In this document: positions 22,575 through 32,780 of the stretch, one piece after another
Numbering within the stretch: position 1 is the stretch's first letter
Layout of the letters: every line of letters starts with the position of its first letter
From: Aquanectria penicillioides
Lineage: Eukaryota; Ascomycota; Sordariomycetes; Hypocreales; Nectriaceae
Assembly: GCA_003415625.1 (NCBI GenBank)
Contig: PYIU01000002.1
Location: 3,782,001 to 3,846,000, forward strand
Reading direction: 5' to 3'
Length of the DNA stretch: 64,000 bases
Made by a program: the position numbers and the translations under genes
Notes under the pieces: generated by a model
The model's database searches: none
Told to the model about the DNA's origin: nothing
Seen by the model: the letters and a program-made list of their open reading frames with translations, nothing else

Positions 22575-23669
22575 ATGGCCAACATCCTGGGAAAGCAAGC
22601 TGGAGCTACAGGTTACGGCCTCATGGGTACGTCACTGAACTCGGGTTTTCGTGCTAGTAGTCCTAACGTCCCAAGGCCTTACATGGAGGCAAACTCCTCC
22701 TCCATTAGATCAGGCCCTTGAGGCAATGCGTGCGGCTATTGAGAATGGCAGCACCATATGGAATGCCGGCGAGTTCTATGGAACTCCCGAGTATAACAGC
22801 ATGACTGTGATTAAACATTACTTTACCAAGTACCCTGAGGATGCGGGAAAGGTCACTCTGTACTTCAAGGGTGGCTCCAATCTTCAAACCCTCAGACCCG
22901 AGGGGTCGCCTGAGGCTATCAGGAGGTCGCTTGACAATATTCTCGCTCAGTTAGGAGGAGTCAAGAAGGTGGACGGCTTTGCGTGCTCAAGAAGGGACCC
23001 TAATGTTCCTCTGGAGGTCACCCTCGGAGTTATCCAGAAGGAGTACATTGATACCGGCAAGATCGGTGGTGTCTACGTGTCGGAATGCAGCGCAGCAACC
23101 ATCGAAGAAGCCGTGAAGCACGCCAAAATCATCGCGGCGGAAGTTGAAGTTAGCATCTTCAGCCCTGATATTTTGGGTAACGGTGTCGCTGCGGCCTGCG
23201 CCCACCACAACATCCCAGTGTTGGCTTATTCGCCCATCGGCCGAGGAGTACGTGAACTTGAACACGCTTACAATTCATTTGGAATCAGCTAACACGAAAC
23301 AAGATGCTTACTGGCAGATTTACGGAAACATCACAGTTCAAAAACTTAGGGTTGATCTCGTCCTTCCCGCGCTTACAGCAAGAGGCATTGGATCACAACA
23401 TCAAGCTTGTCCGTCAAGTCGAGGCCCTGGCGGAGCAGAAGGGCTGCTCGTCCACGCAGCTAGCTATCAACTGGGTAAGGGGTCTGAGCAAGCGCCCTGG
23501 ACTACCAGCCATGATACCTATCCCAGGTGCCACCACTGTGGCCCGCGTCAAGGAGAACTCGAAAATTATTGACCTCAGCGATGAGGAGATGAAAGCCATT
23601 GGCGATATGGCAGACAACTTCGAGGTCATTGGCACTCGATACCCCGCTGGCCTTCCTACAGAGACTTAG
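22575..23669 (+). CDS. plr1: Aldo-keto reductase, pyridoxal reductase-like
   Basis: Three exons: 22575-22626, 22676-23247, 23304-23669; 329 residues. Both introns (49 and 56 nt) have GTACGT donors and TAAC branch sites. The text GYGLMGLTWR near the N-terminus, WNAGEFYGTPEYN with the catalytic Tyr52, and FKGG with Lys82 place it in the AKR8/AKR13 group typified by fission yeast pyridoxal reductase, which reduces pyridoxal to pyridoxine with NADPH. The usual tetrad Asp is Asn47 here, as I recall it being in that subgroup. The C-terminal NADPH-binding segment IPIPGATTVARVKEN is intact. It is convergent with the dynein intermediate chain gene. Substrate assignment is by subfamily resemblance only. 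Confidence 0.88.
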
Positions 23670-24747
23670 GGGAATAGCTTCTTAGAGAATAATCTATGCA
23701 TCGTATTAGTTTCGGCTGGATAAGCAGATGAAACGACATAGAATGGGCAAATAGGCAGGATTTTGGGTTTTCAGCTAGAAGTTGTCCACATAAAATCAAG
23801 GCGGCATGAAGCCACAATGATATTCAGAATTGCAGAATTCATAAAAATGAATACATCATAAAAGTGTTGTGATATGTGAGATGCGAAATAAAAGTGTCAC
23901 TTACCATTGAAACTAGCATTGAGGTGTGCTGTCAGACGGCCACCAGAGGCAAACATGAAGCCCTAGGAGCAATCATCAAAAGACGAGCTCCAAAGTCATG
24001 CTGAAGGGAAGCAACAGCGTGCGACACGCATGGGAGTGGGTGTTTCCGATATCAGAAAACATGAGAGGAAAAAGTAGGAACTAGATGAGGGCCGAGTCGG
24101 AAATCTTCATATTTGCGAGTGGAACTGGCCTCACGTGACTTGGGTGCTCCAGCGACCTCCACTCCCTGTATAGCAGCGATATCATCTCTCGCCTTTGCAC
24201 TTATAAACAGACCTAAAGGGTTTCTAAAAAAAAATCGTCTGGTATCCTCCTCTATGATCTGTATTTGATTGGTCCCATTTTGTGGAGATCGTAGATGGAA
24301 TAGGAGATTGAGAAATCTTTCTAGCACCCTTGACCCGTCATGAACAGGGGTGTAGGACCAAGGTAAATATCGTGTATTGAGCATGAAAGCTATGTGGAGG
24401 AATGATTGCATCCGTCTTTTATCCATGAGGAGAAGAGATGATCAATTGTCTTGTCACACTCCCAAGAAATTTTTTTCTACGAAATACCCACCAATTGATG
24501 ACGATTTTAGGATTCTCCAGGTCAGGTAGTCATAATACATAGGGTAGGCAACTCTAGACACGAAAAAAAAAAGGTGTTTCTACTACATCGTCTATGGTGA
24601 GAAGCTAGTATGATATTATGTTGCTCGAAATCGTTGATCGTTCTAATCATAGTCTCTGGGGTATACAGGATAAGTACCTCTTGCCAACAATCTCAACAAA
24701 ACCGAACGCATCTAGCGAGCTGCCTGTAATACTCCAACATCAACGCG
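23670..24747. other. Convergent intergenic region (AKR and dynein intermediate chain 3' ends)
   Basis: AT-rich, about 1.1 kb, between two convergent genes. A 124-codon minus-strand ATG frame (24426-24052) has no recognisable motif and was not called. Otherwise it probably holds both 3' UTRs. Confidence 0.45.
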
Positions 24748-26897
24748 CTAAACGATCACCGAACCGTTCAGACCGACCGCCTCGAGGCGGTTCACAAGCT
24801 TCTTTACATTCGTCCAGTCCTCGTTCTTCAAACCCTCCTTTCCACCCAATCCGCTAGCCACCTCAAAGACAGTCAGGGAACCGTCAATTCCACCAGTAGC
24901 AAGGCGCTTGCCCTCATTGGGCTCCCAGGCTACCTTGTTCAGACTCTTGGAAAGCATGGTTCTACCATCCTTTCGGGCACTGGGGGAGATTCGTGAAACG
25001 GGTTCCTCGGTTTCCACAGCAATGTCCCAGAGCTCCAACCAACCGGCGCCGTCCACGAGAGCGAAGACGCTCGGCTTCACTGGCGACCATTTTGCGTCGT
25101 AGACGACATCTTCCCGCACGAAGTCGATCAATGGTGAGATGCTGCCGTCCCCTGAGCCAGTGGTAGAGGTAGCCGCGGGTGCGCGAACCTTCCAGAGTTT
25201 GACACTCCAATCCAGAGAAGAAGAAATAACCAAATCGCCGAGATCCACAGGCCCTCTAGCGGGATGGAAGTCGACTGACATGACGGGCGCAGTGTGTCCC
25301 TTGTAGCTAATCTTCTTGTCGACACCGGCCTTGGCTCCAGCTCGGTCGTATCGGTGACAGGGGAAGATGGTACCTTCCTCACTACCAACGAGGAAGGAGG
25401 TGGGATCAGTTTGGGGGAAAGACAAGCACGTCGGGCTTACATCCTCAACAGCTACCTTGGCCTGAGTAGGGTTCTTCAGCTCGAGAAGTTCTTGGGGCTG
25501 AGCAAACACATCCATGCTCCAGCCACACACAACGCCATCTGTTGAACAAGAAATAATGTTGTTGGCGTTTTGAGTACCGACAATATCAACAGAGTAGATG
25601 GGGTGAGCATGTCCATATCCGGTCAGAGGCGTCTTCTGAACAGGAGCTGCCTTGGCTCTCGTATCCCAAAGCAAGACCTGGCCACTGTACGAACCGCCAA
25701 TGATGAGGTTGTTGTGATAAGGGGAGAACTTGGCGGTCAAGATATCCGATTGCGCAGTGAAAACATACTCGGGGCGCTCCTGCATGTGAAGATTCCATAC
25801 TTGGACCAAACCATCCGGCTCATGTGGAGCAGTGGGGTTCTTTGTGTAGGAAGCGAGGAGAAGCTCGCTGAATTTGGGCGAGAAGTCAATTCCGCTGATC
25901 ATTCGCTTCTTAGACCAACGGTCGTCGAAGAACTGAGCCACCTCCTTGACGCGATGTTTTCCGCGGCCTCCCGTATTTCCGCTCTCCTCATCTTCATCAT
26001 CCACATCCTGGCCTTGCAGTGCGTAGTCCGTTAGGATATCGTAAGTCTCTTGCTCAAGAGCCCTCTCAATGACTTTGGTCGACTTGTCAAGGAAATCGAT
26101 AAATTCATCAGATTGCGCAACTGCGTCGAGTTCTTCAGTGGTGAGATTCCTTGACGGATAGTTGATTGACGAGGTGGTGTTCTGGAGTACAGCCCCATCG
26201 GTGAGAAATTCCCTGGTGGCCCTGAGCTCGTCTTCGACCTCCCCTCTGATCTTCTGTCGCAGCTCTTCCTCCCGATCTCGTTCCCTCCTGCTTAGCCTCT
26301 TGCTTGGCGTAGAAGTTGTACCGGGTATATCGTCCGTCTCGGAGAGCAGGGACTGGGCTCTAGGTCTGCTTGGGAGAGTCCATTCGTCGGTGGTCTGGAC
26401 ACCTTTGCTGTAGGAGAAGACCTCCTTCACTGGAGATGGAGGACATTCATAGACGGTCGTGAGAGGAACAGTGGTGAGACTGATAGGTCGGGGAGGGGGA
26501 GCCTGTATGCTAGAAGGAGGAGCGTTCTCGGAGGTCTCGTTGCTGATTTCGCCGGCGCTGAGAACACTGTTGGGACGGCTGCCCCGCGCAGCAGGAGAGG
26601 CGGCGCCGCCAGTAGTGGTTGAACCGGGGCGGCTATCGCCAGTGAGGATCTCGAGGAGGTGGTCGATCTCGCGACGGCTGTCTGCCCTCCCGGGGGTGGG
26701 GGATATCAACTGCGAAAGAGAGGAGGTCAATGCATATCCTGGGTATGAAGGCGGTGGGATGTTGGGGGACCAACGTCACTCGGAGTCCCGATGCTGGTGC
26801 GGCCGGCAGTGGTCTGGCTTTGGCGGAGCTCTCTTTGACGCTTAAGCTCTGCAAGCTTAGCTCTTTTGGCAAGAATTTCATCTCGACGTTGTTGCAT
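24748..26897 (-). CDS. nudI: Cytoplasmic dynein intermediate chain
   Basis: Non-catalytic subunit that links the dynein heavy chain, the light chains and dynactin for minus-end transport on microtubules. Exon 1 is 26897-26775 (41 codons) and exon 2 is 26709-24748; 694 residues in all. The intron has a GTTGGT donor and a CGCAG acceptor. The N-terminal charged coil (RRDEILAKRAKLAELKRQRE) is the p150/NudE-binding helix typical of the family. The segment YSKGVQTTDEW at about residues 141-151 resembles the light-chain (LC8) binding site. The C-terminal 420 residues are WD40 repeats (for example VWNLHMQERPEYVF, SSLDWSVKLWKV, RLATGGIDGSLTVFEV). It shares a 708-base divergent promoter with ATP synthase subunit e. 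Confidence 0.93.
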
Positions 26898-27605
26898 TGT
26901 GATTGTTCCGCAGTCCCATTGCGGGACTGAGAGATGCTGGGGGAGCTATTCGATGGATGCGAACGCGGCGGCGGTTGAGCGGCTCGAGAGAGAGGCTCCC
27001 GCGGAGGAACGCAGGGGATGGGCGGGCAGATATATACGAAAGGTACTGGAGACCCGAAGTCGACACGTCTATAATGAGGAAAGCGGTTGGTGTTGTGTAG
27101 CTGTAGATTTCCACCCAGGTGATGATGTCCTTTGTCGTTTTGGCGATCGATCCGCAAGTCGACTCGCCAATAGGACGCGACTCAGGTACATGCAGAAGTC
27201 CCCAGAACACCCCTGCAGGGGACCAGTCCACTGGCGTCCCTACTGGCTTGCTCTGCACTTGGGTCTCTTCAGAAGGGCTGCTATGGGAGGTACGTACCGG
27301 CGGCGGTAATTAGTGCATTCGTCCATGGCCCAAGGGGAATGGAACCTGCACGTGATCTCGCCGGCCGGCTCACTGGCTCCAGCTTGCCCGAGCTCCCAGC
27401 CGCCAGCGGTGGTTTCGCTGCGAGCCTGGAAAAACTGCGACTTTTCCCGAGGACTTTTCCAAATCTTCACCTCACGCCGACGCAGTAATTCCCTCGAGCC
27501 ACCCCGACAGGGTCCATTGACAAGCCATTGTCGACCCCCCGACTATCGTCCCAACCGTCCTTTCGCTTTTCGACACCGTCGCGACCTTTTGCGACCGTAT
27601 TTCTA
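26898..27605. promoter_or_regulatory. Shared divergent promoter: dynein IC / ATP synthase e
   Basis: 708 bases between two start codons pointing away from each other. No gene lies inside. The right 150 bases before subunit e are CT-rich. The region must hold both promoters. Confidence 0.6.
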
Positions 27606-28136
27606 ATGGCTTCGACCGGATTGAACGTGCGTGTTATCCTACCCGATTGCCCGCTCGGCCGTGACATGGTCCATGGCCCAGCTTCGAGCATCCCTCCCCC
27701 CAAAACCATCAGGCCGAGCAACGCAGTCAATCGCAGCAAATCAGTTCCGGGAGACTAATTGGATGGTGTTCAGGTTCTGCGGTGGTCTGCCCTCGGACTG
27801 GGTGTCTTCTACGGCTTCACCCACCAGCGCGCCATCTCCGCCACCCAACGTGCCGAGCATGCCAAGCACAAGTACGAGCACAAGGAGAAGTTGATCCAGC
27901 AGGCCAAGGCCGAGTTCTCGAAGAAGACCAACCCTACTACCGCATCGGCGAACGATGGTACGTTATCCAGCACCTGATGCATTTGATGGCAAAGCGACAT
28001 ATTGAATCTGCCAACATACGGAAGCAACTCCCTGGGAAGACTCGGACTAACCTCTAAAACAGTCATCACCGACCCTAACGACCCCAAGTTCGACCTCGAG
28101 AAGCTGCTGTTGAAGGTTGCCAAGGAGAACCCTTAG
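27606..28136 (+). CDS. ATP21: Mitochondrial ATP synthase subunit e
   Basis: Small inner-membrane subunit of F1Fo-ATP synthase needed for dimerisation and cristae shape. Three exons: 27606-27626 (only seven codons), 27774-27957, 28063-28136; 92 residues. Introns carry GTGCGT and GTACGT donors; branch sites CTAAT and CTAAC precede the acceptors. The N-terminal membrane segment VLRWSALGLGVFYGFTHQRA contains the GVFYG (GxxxG) dimerisation motif, followed by a charged coil (HAKHKYEHKEKLIQQAKAEF). The C-terminus ends DLEKLLLKVAKENP. Length and layout match the family. The tiny first exon means that simple ORF calling would miss the true N-terminus. Confidence 0.92.
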
Positions 28137-29045
28137 GGGGGTACCGGATGGTGTAGGAAGGATACCAGGAAGGAGGAGGATGACGGAGGGACATCGCAAC
28201 GGCGAGCACATAAGCCAACCGTGGGGATCCGAGTCCTGTTGAGGCAGAATCCGAGTTACGACCAAGACTCGGTGTATGATTGAGGATACACGTGGCTATA
28301 CTGCATAGAGGTTTCTTAGGTCCCTGTTTGCTATGAGTGAGCAGGTGTACAATACACAAAATTAGACGAAAGTTTGCCAATGAGATTGTGTGTGTCACAT
28401 GTGTTCCTTGGATCACATTGTGGATTCTTTCCGCCAGACATGAGAGTCCCGCTCTATCAAATCGACCTCTGACGTAGATGGACGGCACGGCTGTTTAACA
28501 AGCAAGGGGTGCAAGGCTGGGAGGGCAATTAACATGACTACGGTGGCGTTGAAAGTCGAAGGAGAATATGACGCAGTAGATGACTTGAGTGAGCCTGGGA
28601 GAACACAGGGAGACCAACAGCGAGTTCCAATGGCCTCAATTGCGCAAGGCTGAGAAGCTCTGCTAGAACAAATTGCATTCGGCTCCAAGTCAAACATTTT
28701 GCCTATGTAGACTACACTGGAAGGGAATGGTTTAAAGGCTATTGGGTGTGGTGCTGGGTAAAGGAGGAGCCGGAAAAAGTCCGGAGTCAGCCGCGTAGTG
28801 CAAGTGTTGCAGAGAAGCGTGTCCCTGAAAGAAGTGGGCGGGTGGGTGAAGCTTTCGTGTCGAGGTACGTACCCTGTATCCACCTCCCCCCTGCGCCATC
28901 CATTGATTGGCGTAGGTAAGCTCCAAGCTGTCCTCTCGTCTCGTCGTCGTCAGTGAGAAGGACAATCTGGGTTTCGGCTTCGACAAGTTGCATCAACTTT
29001 CGAGCGCAACCAAAGCATCGTCGACGCTCGAAAATCGTGGCCATC
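28137..29045. other. Intergenic region between ATP synthase e and STT3
   Basis: About 900 bases with no supported gene; frames on the minus strand are overlapping and motif-free. Probably the 3' UTR of subunit e and the STT3 promoter. Confidence 0.45.
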
Positions 29046-31602
29046 ATGACGGCCAAAACCCAGGATCCCCTCTCAGGGGCCACGGCAAGCAACGCAAGGA
29101 CATTGCTCCGAGTCGTCATTCTCCTGCTCATTGCTGGCGCTGCCATTGCCAGTCGTCTTTTCTCCGTTATTCGTAAGTGTCCTACCATCGCCACAACGCC
29201 CCGAGAGACCACTGCTCTCCTCACGCCGTGGGCAAGCGCGGCACCCATTTCAACTTGCAATTCATCGAGACTCTTTTGCTGACAAATCCCCTCACAGGAT
29301 TCGAGAGTATTATTCACGAGTGTCAGTCTCCTCCGCCAACTCCTTGGCAGTCTGCAGTGACGTACTAACCCAATCGCAGTCGACCCTTGGTTCAACTTCC
29401 GCGCGACGAAATACCTTGTGGCCAATGGATTCTACAAGTTCTGGGACTGGTTTGACGACCGAACATGGCACCCTCTTGGTCGAGTTACCGGAGGTACCCT
29501 CTATCCTGGTCTGATGGTTACCAGCGGCGTCATCTACCATGCTCTCCGCGCCATCACCATCCCCGTCGACATCAGGAACATCTGTGTCCTGCTTGCTCCC
29601 GCTTTCTCGGGTCTCACGGCTTATGCGACATATCTCCTGACTAACGAGATGACTACCTCGCCCTCTGCTGGTCTCCTCGCCGCTATCTTCATGGGCATTG
29701 CCCCTGGCTACATTTCTCGTTCCGTCGCTGGCAGCTATGATAACGAAGCCATTGCCATCTTCCTCCTCGTTTTTACCTTCTTCCTCTGGATTAAGGCCCT
29801 TAAGCTTGGATCTATGCTTTGGGGTGCGCTGTGCGCTCTCTTCTATGGCTACATGGTTGCCTCTTGGGGTGGTTATGCCTTCATTACTTGTCTCCTGCCA
29901 ATGCACGCCTTCGTCCTGATTTGCATGGGTCGTTATAGCACTCGACTCTATGTCAGTTACACGACTTGGTATGCTCTTGGAACGTTGGCTAGCATGCAGA
30001 TTCCTTTCGTTGGTTTCCTTCCTGTCAAGACCAGCGAGCACATGCCTGCTTTGGGTACGACCCGATAACCCCCTCCCCTGACTGATTTCTAACTCAATGG
30101 ACAGGCATCTTCGGTTTCCTCCAGCTCATTGGCTTTATTCAATACGTGCGATCTGCAATTACTGGACGTCAGTTCCAGACTTTCCTTGTTACTCTCCTCG
30201 TGGCCACCTTTGGCCTGGGTCTTGCTGGCCTGGTCGCTCTGACCTCTCTCGGTTATGTTGCTCCCTGGAGCGGCCGATTCTACTCTCTTTGGGACACCGG
30301 ATACGCCAAGATCCACATTCCCATTATCGCCTCCGTCTCTGAACACCAGCCGACCGCTTGGCCCTCATTCTTTTTTGATCTCAACTTCCTCATCTGGCTC
30401 TTCCCTGCTGGTGTTTACCTGTGCTTCCAGAACCTCAGGGATGAGCACGTTTTCATTGTTGTCTATGCCATGTTCGGCAGCTACTTCGCCGGTGTCATGG
30501 TTCGCCTGATGCTTACCTTGACTCCTGTGGTCTGTGTTGCTGCTGCTATTGCCGTGTCGCAGATCCTTGATACATATCTTGCCCTCAAGCAGCCCAACCC
30601 CGAGGACATCAAGACCGAGGGTGCCGATGCTCCCAAGAAGGTCAAGGGTGGCCTCAAGGCCACCGAGAAGCCCAACGTCGGCATCTTCGCCAACCTTTCC
30701 AAGATTGTCATCACTGGCGCCATGACCATTTACTTGCTCATGTTTGTCACTCACTGCACCTGGGTCACCTCCAATGCTTATTCTTCGCCCTCTGTCGTGT
30801 TGGCGAGCCGAATGCCCGATGGTAGCCAGCACATCATTGATGATTACCGAGAGGCTTACCAATGGCTTCGCCAGAACACCAAGGAAGATGCCAAGATCAT
30901 GTCATGGTGGGACTACGGATACCAGATTGGTGGCATGGCCGATAGACCCACATTGGTTGACAACAACACTTGGAACAACACTCATATCGCCACCGTCGGT
31001 AAGGCGATGAGCTCCCGCGAGGAAGTCAGCTATCCCATCATGCGCCAGCATGAGGTTGACTACGTCTTGGTTGTCTTTGGTGGTCTTCTTGGTTACTCTG
31101 GAGACGACATTAACAAGTTCCTCTGGATGGTCCGTATCGCTGAGGGTATCTGGCCTGATGAGGTTAAGGAGCGCGACTTCTTCACTGCCCGTGGCGAGTA
31201 CCGAGTTGATGGCGAGGCCACGGAGACTATGAAGAACAGCTTGATGTGAGTCCCTTTTTTTTTCTCGTTTGCTTATTGCATTTGTGTTGTTCCCTCTCAA
31301 AAACGACCTCCTTGCTGACAGCTTGCTATAGGTACAAGATGTCGTACTACAACTACAACACTCTCTTCCCCTCCGGTCAGGCCGTTGACCGAGTTCGCGG
31401 TGTCCGCATGCCCGACCAGGGCCCTGTTCTCAACACCGTTGAGGAGGCGTTTACCAGCGAAAACTGGATCATCCGCATCTACAAGGTCAAGGACCTTGAC
31501 AACGTCGGTCGCGACCACTCCGCTGTCGCCTCTTTCGAGCGGGGCCAGAAGAAGAAGAGAGTCCAAAAGAAGAAGGGTGCTCGTGTCCTTCGGGTTGACT
31601 AA
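29046..31602 (+). CDS. STT3: Oligosaccharyltransferase catalytic subunit STT3
   Basis: Transfers the preassembled glycan from dolichyl diphosphate to Asn in N-x-S/T sites in the ER lumen. Five exons: 29046-29172, 29298-29321, 29380-30054, 30105-31245, 31332-31602; 745 residues, the usual length. Exon 2 is a 24-nt micro-exon coding RFESIIHE. Catalytic and binding motifs are intact: EFDPWFN (Asp52), SVSEHQP (352-358) and the sequon-reading WWDYG (543-547), plus [17 protein letters not shown], which holds the NNT glycosylation sites usual here. About a dozen hydrophobic helices fill residues 20-490. The C-terminus is basic ([17 protein letters not shown]). Confidence 0.96.
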
Positions 31603-32780
31603 ATTCTCAGGATCAATGGTGGTCGGATCGGATGGGAATAAATTGGGCCAATATGGTTCAAATGTAGACAAAAAGCGCATTTGCAATGTATACCAGTGTA
31701 TGTTTTTGACCGGGAAAAAGAGACCGGGTTTCGATTTTCTCGATTGCTGCCCCAACATATACTTGTTACCATCTAGCCACTTATTACTGGTTTTTGGGTC
31801 ACTCGCTCAGTAGATAGAAAACATGACTCAAAATTTCTTGACGTTGTAAAACTGATTTAGCCCTCATGATGAGTGTTGTGTCTCCTATACATAGACCCCT
31901 TGCGTTTGATGGTGCCCCGGATCGGAATAAGACTTTGAGTGTTGGCACCAATACAATCACCAACCTTCCTGATTCTGTGTAACTTGGTTTGGCACATTAA
32001 GTCAGGATTAGTTTGAGGGTTGCAAACGTTGGCAATTACGACATTCAAGTGTTCAGGTAATATCCTCACTAACTTGCCCCTCTCAACACCATAACCACAC
32101 GGCAAAGCGATACCATCTTCGACGCGATTTTAAAGTAATCTTGCGTATAGGAACCAAATTTAGGCTTGCCTTACCAAGTATCAGCACTGGAACTAGGCTG
32201 GACGGGCCTCCGACCTCGAGGTAAGTAATCGCAGCAGCACGTTCCAATGTTCGTGGTGACAAAACTGACTCTTTAAATAGCGAGACCAACAAGGGCTTTT
32301 TCCCTCTAGGAATTAAGAGAGCCTGCAAGTTTTAACCTGGAGATTTCAATCTCGTCTTTCGTTGATAGCTCAGAGAGACTAAGTTGCCACTCAAGTGACG
32401 ACATCTTTGTGGGCGGCAGCCAGCTGGCAACGGCCCAGCGCTGGTGTCAGCCACGGAAACGGAGAAGTAAGTCAGTTTTGTTTGCAACTCACCGAATGCC
32501 TTCGCCCGCTTTTAGAAACCCTCTCCTCACCTTCAACCTCACCTTTAATTCTAGTTCGACCGAGATTAGGGCTCATTCGTCTCTCCTTCCTCCCCTTATC
32601 TCCCCTCCTTCCACTCTCATCCCCCACCCTCATTCCCTCCCCGAATACTTCACCTTCTTCCAGAACCTCGATAGTCATCTCGATCTAACCTGATCAGTCT
32701 CTCAACTGCATTCTGACCCACTGCTGCGACGACGAGTTTTGCCTCTGACTTTTTGGGTTGCACTTCTTGCTCTGGCGCAG
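31603..32780. other. Intergenic region between STT3 and the tandem zinc-module gene
   Basis: About 1.2 kb. The left part is AT-rich (STT3 3' UTR). The right part, from about 32490, is CT-rich and contains an upstream ATG (32496) opening a 65-codon frame that ends at 32693, before the main start. No other gene is seen. Confidence 0.45.

Noticed and set aside
24052..24426. 124-codon minus-strand ATG frame between convergent genes
   Set aside because: It lies where two 3' UTRs are expected and has no recognisable domain.
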